A DNA stretch of 5,326 bases. It comes from Ignavibacteriota bacterium. GTDB taxonomy: Bacteria > Bacteroidota > UBA10030 > JAHEZR01. The translations under genes were made by a program, and so were the position numbers. The notes below the pieces were generated by a model. That model did not search any database. It was not told the DNA's origin and was given only the letters and a program-made list of their open reading frames with translations. This document shows positions 1 to 5,326 of the stretch, one piece after another; position 1 is the stretch's first letter; every line of letters begins with the position of its first letter. Location of the stretch: NCBI GenBank assembly GCA_023251005.1, contig JAHEZR010000076.1, positions 1 through 5,326 of the forward strand, read 5' to 3'.

Positions 1-463
1 CGGCGGCAACTCGAAGTAGTTTTAGCCCTTCCTCACCCAAGCCCTGAAACGTGTAGGGAGACGTTCGAGGCTTAAACGCACCACCACGCAGGAAACTCGC
101 TCCGTGGTTCTTCACGTGCGTTGCCACGGTGAAAATCTGCTCGCGACTTTCAACCGAGCACGGCCCCGCCATCACTACAACACTCTTCCCCCCAATCTTC
201 ACTCCCCCAATATCGATAACCGAATCTTCACGTTGAAATGTCCGACTGGCCAGCTTGAAGGGCTCGGTAATCCGGTAGACTTCCCCAACACCTGGCAGAA
301 CCTGGATCACGCGGATGTCAAACTCGGGCTTTACACCGATAGCCCCGAGTACAGTCTGGTTGACACCAGTGGATCGATGCACATCAAAACCGAACCCATT
401 CAGTGTCTTGATCACGTGTTCAATCTGTTTTTCCGTAGCCCTCTTATCCATTACCACAACCAT
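1..463 (-). CDS. aroF: DAHP synthase, class I-beta (aroF type), 5' part only; runs off the left edge
   Basis: The first 154 residues of 3-deoxy-7-phosphoheptulonate synthase, which condenses phosphoenolpyruvate with erythrose-4-phosphate in the first step of the shikimate pathway in the cytoplasm. I read it directly from the reverse strand. Residues 1 to about 70 (MVVVMDKRATEKQIEHV...) resemble the ferredoxin-like regulatory domain of the Thermotoga-type enzyme. The barrel then begins with MAGPCSVESREQ (98-109) and LRGGAFKPRTSPYTFQGLGE (125-144). Cys102 matches the metal-ligand cysteine of the family, and Lys131 lies in the KPRTSP phosphate/PEP-binding motif. The N-terminal domain and the KPRTSPYTFQG motif favour DAHP synthase over its homologue Kdo-8-P synthase. 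The ATG at 461-463 is used: the frame upstream has a stop at 494-496 and no other ATG, and an AGAAGGGAG purine run lies about 13 bases upstream, rather far. A second ATG (Met5) is possible. About half of the gene is missing. Confidence 0.93.
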   Translation of the reverse strand, partial: MVVVMDKRATEKQIEHVIKTLNGFGFDVHRSTGVNQTVLGAIGVKPEFDIRVIQVLPGVGEVYRITEPFKLASRTFQREDSVIDIGGVKIGGKSVVVMAGPCSVESREQIFTVATHVKNHGASFLRGGAFKPRTSPYTFQGLGEEGLKLLRVAA

Positions 464-471
464 ACTTACTC

Positions 472-502
472 TAAAGCTCCCTTCTGAAGTGCGTTAGCTT
501 TA
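472..502 (-). repeat. 7-base inverted repeat in the lptB-aroF spacer
   Basis: On the minus strand, TAAAGCT (502-496) and AGCTTTA (478-472) are perfect reverse complements separated by 17 bases. The loop and 3' arm contain the AGAAGGGAG run that is the best ribosome-binding candidate for the downstream DAHP synthase. A stem here could partly hide that site. The stem is short and AT-rich and has no following T-run, so it is not a convincing terminator and may be chance. It is listed because the spacer holds nothing else recognisable. Confidence 0.25.
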
Positions 503-522
503 TGGTGAACTCTCGATTCGAT

Positions 523-1356
523 CTATTGATAACGATCTAACTTGAAGCGTTCCCCGAGATACAGTCTCCTCGCCTCCGGGTCGCTCGCCAAGAACTCTGC
601 GGACCCCGATTTCAAGATCTGACCTTCGAAGAGTAAATAGGCTCTGTCGGTAATGTGAAGGGTTTCATGGACGTTATGATCCGTGACGAGAACACCGATA
701 TTCCTATTCTTCAAGCCGTGGACAATGTTCATCAGGTCCTCAACGGCGATCGGGTCGATTCCGGCAAAAGGCTCATCGAGTAGAATAAATTTTGGATCGA
801 AGGCGAGGGCGCGTGCGATCTCGGTACGTCTTCGCTCTCCTCCGGAGAGAACGTACGCTTTGCTATCGGCAACCCGTGCTATACCAAACTCATCAAGGAG
901 GTGATCGCACCGTTCTTTTCTCTCTCCATCTGAGAGCTTCATCATTTGGAGAACCGCCATGATGTTCTCTCGCACAGTGAGACGCCGGAAAACTGAGGCT
1001 TCTTGCGGCAGATACCCAATTCCAAAATGGGCCCGACGGTACATCGGGAGCTTTGTGATCTCGTCTCCATTCAAGAAAACCTTTCCTCCCGTCGGTCGGA
1101 TCATGCCAACGATCATGTAAAACGTCGTCGTCTTTCCCGCGCCGTTTGGGCCGAGGAGACCCACGACCTCTCCCTGTTTCACGTCGATGCTCACGTTTTT
1201 GACGACAAACCGCTTCTTGTAGCGTTTGTAAAGTCCTTCTGAGCGAAGCACTCTCTCTCCCACGCCGCTTTTGTGCACGGGCGCTGCAAAACCAGTCTCG
1301 ACGGTTTTCACAATCCCCAAGGAAGAATTCTTACTTCTTGACTCCAGTTCTTTCAT
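523..1356 (-). CDS. lptB: LPS export ABC transporter ATP-binding protein LptB
   Basis: Cytoplasmic ATPase of the LptB2FG exporter, which extracts LPS from the inner membrane and pushes it along the periplasmic bridge. From the ATG at 1354-1356 (277 aa) the ABC motifs are complete: Walker A GPNGAGKTT (69-77), Q-loop Gln118 in YLPQEASVF, signature LSGGERRR (170-177), Walker B FILLDEPF (190-197) with catalytic Glu195, D-loop AGIDP, and switch His227 in TDHNV. QEASVFRRLTV and the YLGERFKL tail are typical of LptB rather than other ABC ATPases. The start is uncertain. This ATG lies inside the 3' end of the ostA-like gene (26-base overlap), has only a weak upstream purine run, and adds about 35 residues before the conserved VLRSEGLYKRYKKR. 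A TTG at 1365 is also in frame. A GTG at 1249-1251, directly preceded by GGGAGAGA, would give 242 aa, close to the 241 of E. coli LptB. No lptF or lptG lies beside it. Confidence 0.97.
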   Translation of the reverse strand: MKELESRSKNSSLGIVKTVETGFAAPVHKSGVGERVLRSEGLYKRYKKRFVVKNVSIDVKQGEVVGLLGPNGAGKTTTFYMIVGMIRPTGGKVFLNGDEITKLPMYRRAHFGIGYLPQEASVFRRLTVRENIMAVLQMMKLSDGERKERCDHLLDEFGIARVADSKAYVLSGGERRRTEIARALAFDPKFILLDEPFAGIDPIAVEDLMNIVHGLKNRNIGVLVTDHNVHETLHITDRAYLLFEGQILKSGSAEFLASDPEARRLYLGERFKLDRYQ

Positions 1357-2710
1357 TCTTATCAAACGGTAAGGCGACGATGCTCAAATCTTTCCCGAGC
1401 CGTGGGCGGTCGGTTCTCCACCTAAAGCCCGGAAGGCTATAGCTGCTCACAGAACCATTAACAAGGTTCTCAGGAAAAAACTTTCCTTCTGTCCCACCGA
1501 CAACTTTTATGCTTTCAGTTCTTCCATCTTTAGAGTAAACAAAGATTTTGTCCCCACTTGACTTGTTCACGCCGTTCGGCTTTCCATCTTCATAGAGAAA
1601 GTAAAGACTGACGGCGGTTCCTTCCGCATCGATCTGTTGCAACGCGTCGTTTGCGAAATAGAGTGTCATCGACTGGCTCGTCAGTTGATTAAATCGATCT
1701 CCGTGCTCCGATCTCTCGACCGCAAGAGAGTCACTCTGCGAGACTGCGAACGCGTTCCCCTGTACCCAGACGCGATCGAGCCGCCGCTTTCGCAAGTAAA
1801 TCCGAACCGAGTCGCCTGTGACTTGATTGTCCTGATACCAGATAATTGGCTGGTTATGGAGAATGACGATGTCTTGATTCGAATAATACACACCCTCACG
1901 ACTCTCTCCGGCAAGCTCGCCACGAACGAGCTGCAGACTATCCGTTGCTATGAAACGGCGGACGCTGTCGTCATATGACTCCATCTGCTTCGAGATGATG
2001 ACGAGCGTGTCGATTTTCCCACTCGACGATGTGTCAACCTGAACAAATTTTGGAGCAACTAACATCTTGCTATATTTTCTATCATCGAAATGCTCAAGGT
2101 AATTTCCAAACATTGTTGCATTATCTCGGCTGTTCACAACTCTAACGTCTCCGACAGCAACGGACCTATGCTCGTCCTCGTAGTACGTTAGCTCACGAGA
2201 AGTGATCGTCGTTGCAGAATCCACAACTTTCACGTCCTTCTCAAAATAGGCGACTTTCTCCTTAACCAGGTAGTTTCCTTCTTGCGCAGTAATCGAGAGT
2301 CGCTTTGTCCACATCTCTACGCCATCAAAGCCAAAAGCCTGCCGCTTCTCACCGTCATAAATTCCACGCGGGGCAGTAAGCGTTACAGTGTCCCGTTTTA
2401 CCGTGACGTTCCCGTAGAGCTCGGCTCGGTTCGGTCCAGGATAGTGGATAGCGCGATCGCATCTCACAACAACTTCGCCTTGCGTAAACTCTACCCGCCC
2501 AATCACTTCACGCACTGTCTCACCGTTGATCATCTTTCCCACCAGGCTATCCGCATGATTCAGTATGATCTGCTTGCCCTCATTCGACTGGGCAGTCGCA
2601 AGTGTCATACATAAAAAGCAGGCACATCCAACTCCAAAAATTGTTCCGTACACAATCGTGGGACTTGCTTTAATCCTTACTCGACGTTCAGACACCCCTT
2701 GAGTGCTCAT
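1331..2710 (-). CDS. OstA/LptA-like periplasmic LPS transport protein, long form
   Basis: Probable bridge component that passes LPS across the periplasm, placed where lptA sits in proteobacterial lptC-lptA-lptB operons. It has 459 residues, against about 185 for E. coli LptA. A basic N-terminus and a hydrophobic stretch (about 18-38) end in ATA-Q (cleavage predicted after Ala40), giving a signal peptide of signal-peptidase-I type; no good lipobox is seen. The mature part is rich in short alternating beta strands with OstA-like turns: GRVEFTQGEVVVRCDRA (71-87), GNVTV (100-104), KDVKVV (158-163) and GDVRVV (187-192). These fit a beta-jellyroll that continues for several repeats. The far C-terminus (LPGFRWRTDRPR, 426-437) is not part of classical LptA. 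It lacks the length expected for an LptD outer-membrane barrel. Its ATG overlaps the lptC stop as ATGA, so translation is probably coupled. I leave the symbol blank because orthology to LptA is partial. Confidence 0.85.
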   Translation of the reverse strand: MSTQGVSERRVRIKASPTIVYGTIFGVGCACFLCMTLATAQSNEGKQIILNHADSLVGKMINGETVREVIGRVEFTQGEVVVRCDRAIHYPGPNRAELYGNVTVKRDTVTLTAPRGIYDGEKRQAFGFDGVEMWTKRLSITAQEGNYLVKEKVAYFEKDVKVVDSATTITSRELTYYEDEHRSVAVGDVRVVNSRDNATMFGNYLEHFDDRKYSKMLVAPKFVQVDTSSSGKIDTLVIISKQMESYDDSVRRFIATDSLQLVRGELAGESREGVYYSNQDIVILHNQPIIWYQDNQVTGDSVRIYLRKRRLDRVWVQGNAFAVSQSDSLAVERSEHGDRFNQLTSQSMTLYFANDALQQIDAEGTAVSLYFLYEDGKPNGVNKSSGDKIFVYSKDGRTESIKVVGGTEGKFFPENLVNGSVSSYSLPGFRWRTDRPRLGKDLSIVALPFDKNERTGVKK

Positions 2711-3270
2711 TTTACCACCGAGGTCTGGCCTGTGACCTTCAGGACTTTATAGTTAGTCAGATTTTCGTCTGACTCGAAGCCATGACCCCTGATCTCTTCC
2801 TTTGGCGAAACGATTTTCACATACTCGTTAGACTGAACGTGGCGTGTATTCTTTTTCCAAAGAAGCCGTTCCGTCTCCAATGTCGTTCCACTATCAGAGA
2901 GCACGACAACATTTCCAAGCGCCTCAAGGTCGTGCGTCCGATCGTCCACATTGCCCTTCACCGACGTCAAGACTGACGTGTGATGACCGCTGGCATCAAA
3001 AAAATCTGCATGAAGTCCACCATCGAGGAGCGTTATCTGTTTCTCTTCATACTTCTGCAGATGAGCCGCCTTTAAGATCGCCTTGATCTGTCCTGAGTCT
3101 GAGAACGTGATCGTTGTGTTCCAGCTTTCATGGGATGGAAGCTCCTTGCTATTCAGGTCGCTGAGAACTGATGGTTTAATTCTCTCTTCACATGAAGGCA
3201 ACGTAAGGAGGACGAAAGGAATGAGAAGGATGAATCCACTACCCTTGACAAGGTTTTTACGCTGTAGCAT
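2707..3270 (-). CDS. lptC: LPS export system protein LptC, lipoprotein-like
   Basis: A 187-residue protein close in size to E. coli LptC (191). LptC binds LPS handed over by LptB2FG and passes it to LptA. A short basic N-terminus (MLQRKNLVKG) is followed by a hydrophobic stretch (11-26) ending in LPSC, with Cys27 as the likely lipidated residue. The proline at -2 makes the lipobox imperfect. Known gammaproteobacterial LptC is instead held by an uncleaved transmembrane helix. The beta-rich body shows the LptC/OstA pattern: ILKAAHLQKYEE, LLDGGLHADFFDASG, TSVKGNVDDRTHDLEALGNV and TLETERLLWKKNTRHVQSNE (the element equivalent to the 'L.W' strand near the C-terminal half of LptC), then EEIRGHGFESDENLTNYKV. 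The ATG at 3268-3270 lies inside the 3' end of kdsD (14-base overlap) and is preceded by a GGGGGG run a few bases upstream, a good ribosome-binding site. Its position before the OstA-like and lptB genes supports the call. Confidence 0.9.
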   Translation of the reverse strand: MLQRKNLVKGSGFILLIPFVLLTLPSCEERIKPSVLSDLNSKELPSHESWNTTITFSDSGQIKAILKAAHLQKYEEKQITLLDGGLHADFFDASGHHTSVLTSVKGNVDDRTHDLEALGNVVVLSDSGTTLETERLLWKKNTRHVQSNEYVKIVSPKEEIRGHGFESDENLTNYKVLKVTGQTSVVK

Positions 3271-4246
3271 CGCCCCCCAATCCTGCTTTCACGAGATCGT
3301 GGAGATGAACCATTCCAAGCGGTCGCTGGTCTTCATCGACGACAATGAGCTGTGTGATGTTGTAGGATTCCATTTCTTGCAACGCCACAGCGGCGAGGAG
3401 ATCCTTCACGATCGCCTTGGGATTGGTGGACATTACTTCTTCAGCTGTGAGATTCACAATGTCGGTTCGCTTCTGGAGAAATCTGCGCAGATCTCCGTCG
3501 GTGATGATCCCAACGAGTTTGCCATTTCCGTCAACAACACACGTTGCCCCAAGGCGCTTCGAGGTGATCTCGAGGATCGCATCCTTCACGAGAACATTTT
3601 TCTTTACGATCGGCACACCGTCTCCCGAAACCATCATCTCTTCGATCCTGAGCAGCAGACGTTTCCCGAGATTCCCTCCTGGGTGATAAAGTGCAAAATC
3701 TTCCTTGGAAAAATCTCGTCTCTCAAGTAGCGCAATGGCGAGTGCATCACCCATTGCAAGTGTAGCGGTTGTCGAAGCTGTTGGAGCCAGGTCGTGCGGA
3801 CATGCTTCCTCCTTCACCCCAACATCGAGGACAATATCCGAGCTTTTTGCCATAGGTGAATTCGGGTTCCCCACCATTGAGATTACCGGAACACCAATTC
3901 GCCTGAACATCGGGAGTAGTTCTTGCAGCTCTGCCGTATCTCCACTTTTCGAAATGCAGATCACAACGTCCTCTTTTCGAACCATTCCGAGATCTCCATG
4001 AACGGCATCAGAGGGATGAAGAAAGAGCGCCGGAGTCCCGGTAGAATTCATTGTTGCAACAATTTTGCGTGCCACGAGCCCGGACTTTCCCAAGCCTGTA
4101 ACGATAACCCTTCCTTTGCAGCGGAGAATCAACTCGACAGCATCAACAAATTCTTTTCCGATTTTCTCCTCGAGGGCTCCAACTGCTGAGGCCTCGATTC
4201 GAATGACTTCCTTGCCCTTCTCCAGTGCCGATTTCTTTTCTTCCAT
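3257..4246 (-). CDS. kdsD: D-arabinose-5-phosphate isomerase (KdsD/KpsF family)
   Basis: Converts ribulose-5-phosphate to arabinose-5-phosphate, the first committed precursor of Kdo, in the cytoplasm. Its 329 residues match the 328 of E. coli KdsD. The SIS domain spans about 35-175 with GLGKSGLVARKI (51-62), HPSDAVHGDLGMV (77-89), SKSGDTAEL (99-107) and APTASTTATLAMGDALA (154-170). The catalytic positions of the E. coli enzyme (Lys59, Glu111, Glu152, His193) all map with a constant offset of five to Lys54, Glu106, Glu147 and His188 (in ALYHPGGNLG). Two CBS domains follow, roughly 205-262 (VVDGNGKLVGIITDGDLRR) and 268-325 (VMSTNPKAIV, then VVDEDQRPLGMVHLHDLV). The ATG at 4244-4246 lies 3 bases after the stop of the preceding gene, with only a weak AAAAG upstream, so coupled translation is likely. 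The family includes the paralogues KpsF and GutQ; placement between kdsC and lptC argues for the housekeeping KdsD role. Confidence 0.97.
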   Translation of the reverse strand: MEEKKSALEKGKEVIRIEASAVGALEEKIGKEFVDAVELILRCKGRVIVTGLGKSGLVARKIVATMNSTGTPALFLHPSDAVHGDLGMVRKEDVVICISKSGDTAELQELLPMFRRIGVPVISMVGNPNSPMAKSSDIVLDVGVKEEACPHDLAPTASTTATLAMGDALAIALLERRDFSKEDFALYHPGGNLGKRLLLRIEEMMVSGDGVPIVKKNVLVKDAILEITSKRLGATCVVDGNGKLVGIITDGDLRRFLQKRTDIVNLTAEEVMSTNPKAIVKDLLAAVALQEMESYNITQLIVVDEDQRPLGMVHLHDLVKAGLGGDATA

Positions 4247-4249
4247 CTT

Positions 4250-5011
4250 TTAACTGGATTGACTAAAGAATTTTTTGAGGAATTTAGAAAGAGGTTGCCG
4301 GGATTGCGTCGCTACAGGTGCTTCAATGGCTGAATCCACCTTTCGTCGAATCTTGTTGTAGACTGAAAATGCAAGAGCGAGATCAGCGTCGTAGAATGCG
4401 TTCAGATGAGAGAATAGGTAGCTCGTATCAAGTGCAATCTTCGGCTCGCGAATGCGCTTGTGAAGCATTAACTCATTATAAAAATTTGTTATCGGAATGA
4501 GATGATTCACGCCGGTCATGCTGTCGTAAACCCAAATACGGCGGTCGGTAGAACAGATTGCGAGGACAGCTTGAGGCGCTGGGGTCCCAAGACGAACTTC
4601 ACGCAGACTTCCGTTACAAGAGGGACACGAGTTTCCCGGCCACCATGTAGAGTACGTCCACCGTTTCGTTTCTGTGATGATCTCAGGAATCGTATCTCCT
4701 TTCATCGGGACAATTTCTATTTCAATTTGAGCGCCAGCCTCCTCCCTCGTTAAGATCGAAATTGTTCCCTCTTTGGCTTCAATGACTCCATAAGCGAAAA
4801 CCGATGGAAGCGGCGAGGTTAAGTCTGGCTCGTCTCCTGCACGACCAAGGACGAGGTTTCCTTTGCCGCGTCTCCCCTGGCCTATGACGAGCAGCTTCTC
4901 GAGGGCGCAGCGGTATTCTCGATATCCTATTCGATCCTCCGGCAATAGCCACTCGAGCCAGCCTCTCTCACGAGGCATGAGCGGCCTGGGATATTTGGAA
5001 TTGTGCTTCAT
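4250..5011 (-). CDS. Uncharacterised 253-residue cytoplasmic protein between kdsC and kdsD, with WWPG/CPSC motif
   Basis: I do not recognise a named family. No signal peptide or transmembrane helix is visible, so it is probably cytoplasmic. The N-terminal part has GWLEWLLPEDRIGYREYRCAL (17-37) and a glycine/arginine-rich stretch VIGQGRRGKGNLVLG (42-56). A beta-rich middle (70-105) follows, then RWTYSTWWPGNSCPSCNGSL (117-136) with a CxxC pair at Cys129/Cys132. CxxC could be half of a zinc site or a redox pair; Cys35 and Cys153 are the only other cysteines. Residues 175-228 look helical (NFYNELMLHKRIREPKIALD and on). A proline/glutamine linker leads to a basic, phenylalanine-rich tail LSKFLKKFFSQ (241-251) that could form an amphipathic helix. 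The ATG overlaps the kdsC stop as ATGA, and the stop lies 3 bases before kdsD, so it is cotranscribed with Kdo genes. That suggests, but does not prove, a role in LPS or Kdo metabolism. Confidence 0.88.
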   Translation of the reverse strand: MKHNSKYPRPLMPRERGWLEWLLPEDRIGYREYRCALEKLLVIGQGRRGKGNLVLGRAGDEPDLTSPLPSVFAYGVIEAKEGTISILTREEAGAQIEIEIVPMKGDTIPEIITETKRWTYSTWWPGNSCPSCNGSLREVRLGTPAPQAVLAICSTDRRIWVYDSMTGVNHLIPITNFYNELMLHKRIREPKIALDTSYLFSHLNAFYDADLALAFSVYNKIRRKVDSAIEAPVATQSRQPLSKFLKKFFSQSS

Positions 5012-5326
5012 TCGATTTTTTTCTGTGCACGAAGGATGAGATCGATGAATTCCCTTACCGCACCTTCTCCACCATTCAAACTGCTGACGTAATGGACCGC
5101 TCGCTTCACCTCTGGAAGTGCACTGCCTGCTGCCGCACTAAGTCCGACACGCTTGAGCAACACTAAGTCGAGGAGATCGTCTCCCATGTAGGCAATCTCT
5201 TCATCCCTGAGCCGGTGCCGACGTTTTGCTTTCTCATAAGCGGGACGTTTGTTGTCCGAGCCCTGATACAGTTCTCGAATCCCCAACTCTTTTGCCCTCC
5301 GCTCCACAATTGCTGAGCGTCGACCA
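5008..5326 (-). CDS. kdsC: Kdo-8-phosphate phosphatase KdsC, 3' part only; runs off the right edge
   Basis: The last 105 residues of a HAD-superfamily phosphatase that removes phosphate from Kdo-8-phosphate to give Kdo in the cytoplasm. The reading frame is open to the window edge and begins GRRSAIVERRAKELGI, the TGR motif II region of KdsC. QGSDNKRPAYEK then supplies the motif III lysine (fragment residue 26), and YMGDDLLDLVLLKRVG carries the motif IV aspartates (GDD at 48-50). The C-terminal tail GGEGAVREFIDLIL (85-98) matches the conserved KdsC tail that reaches the neighbouring subunit's active site in the tetramer. The nucleophile motif (DxDG-type motif I) and the start lie outside the window. 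A GTG at 5305-5307 opens a 99-residue frame, but it falls inside the conserved domain and is not the true start. The stop overlaps the ATG of the next gene as ATGA. Confidence 0.93.
   Translation of the reverse strand, partial: GRRSAIVERRAKELGIRELYQGSDNKRPAYEKAKRRHRLRDEEIAYMGDDLLDLVLLKRVGLSAAAGSALPEVKRAVHYVSSLNGGEGAVREFIDLILRAQKKIE

Noticed and set aside
104..487. 127-residue open frame on the plus strand
   Set aside because: It is antisense to the DAHP synthase reading frame, whose conserved motifs are unmistakable. The plus-strand translation has no family-like motif.
464..522. Rho-independent terminator after lptB
   Set aside because: The only stem is a 7-base AT-rich inverted repeat with a long loop and no T-run after it in the direction of transcription.
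1681..1923. 80-residue minus-strand open frame
   Set aside because: It lies wholly within the ostA-like gene in another frame and shows no motif or start signal.
2453..2460. GCGATCGC palindrome, the cyanobacterial HIP1 octamer
   Set aside because: It is a single copy inside a coding region in a non-cyanobacterial context; chance occurrence is sufficient.
3083..3730. 215-residue plus-strand open frame, the longest on that strand
   Set aside because: It lies opposite the kdsD and lptC genes, which have full catalytic and domain motifs. The frame is a shadow with no recognisable protein pattern.
5008..5307. A complete 99-residue gene starting at GTG 5307
   Set aside because: The frame continues to the window edge with GRRSAI, part of the conserved KdsC domain, so this is a cut-off kdsC rather than a short gene.

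Overview
The window is a compact gene cluster in which every credible gene lies on the minus strand, so transcription runs from high to low coordinates. It combines the late cytoplasmic steps of Kdo (3-deoxy-D-manno-octulosonate) supply with the lipopolysaccharide (LPS) transport machinery. The organism is therefore a diderm, LPS-making bacterium. Two features suggest the Bacteroidota/Chlorobi/Ignavibacteria side of the tree: LptC has a lipoprotein-type signal, and the LptA-like protein is long (459 residues). That placement is an inference from protein style, because no rRNA or other phylogenetic marker is present.

In transcription order: the 3' part of kdsC (Kdo-8-phosphate phosphatase, cut by the right edge); an unrecognised 253-residue cytoplasmic protein with a WWPG/CPSC motif; kdsD (arabinose-5-phosphate isomerase, SIS plus two CBS domains, all four catalytic positions present); lptC; a long OstA/LptA-like periplasmic protein; and lptB (ATPase of the Lpt exporter). 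A 59-base spacer follows, and then the 5' part of a class I-beta DAHP synthase gene (aroF type), cut by the left edge.

Neighbouring genes are tightly packed: 4-base ATGA overlaps at 5008-5011 and 2707-2710, a 3-base gap at 4247-4249, a 14-base overlap at 3257-3270 and, with the start used here, a 26-base overlap at 1331-1356. This points to a single transcript with translational coupling. KdsD makes arabinose-5-phosphate. A Kdo-8-P synthase encoded outside the window would condense it with phosphoenolpyruvate, and KdsC would remove the phosphate. LptB powers LPS extraction from the inner membrane, and LptC with the OstA-like protein forms the periplasmic bridge. The LptF/G membrane subunits and LptD/E are not in the window.

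There is no intergenic stretch longer than 59 bases. I saw no RNA gene, mobile element, CRISPR array or convincing promoter or terminator. The most interesting items are the unknown gene between kdsC and kdsD, the long OstA-like bridge protein, the uncertain lptB start and the DAHP synthase at the end of an LPS cluster. I do not see a clearly new biological system here.
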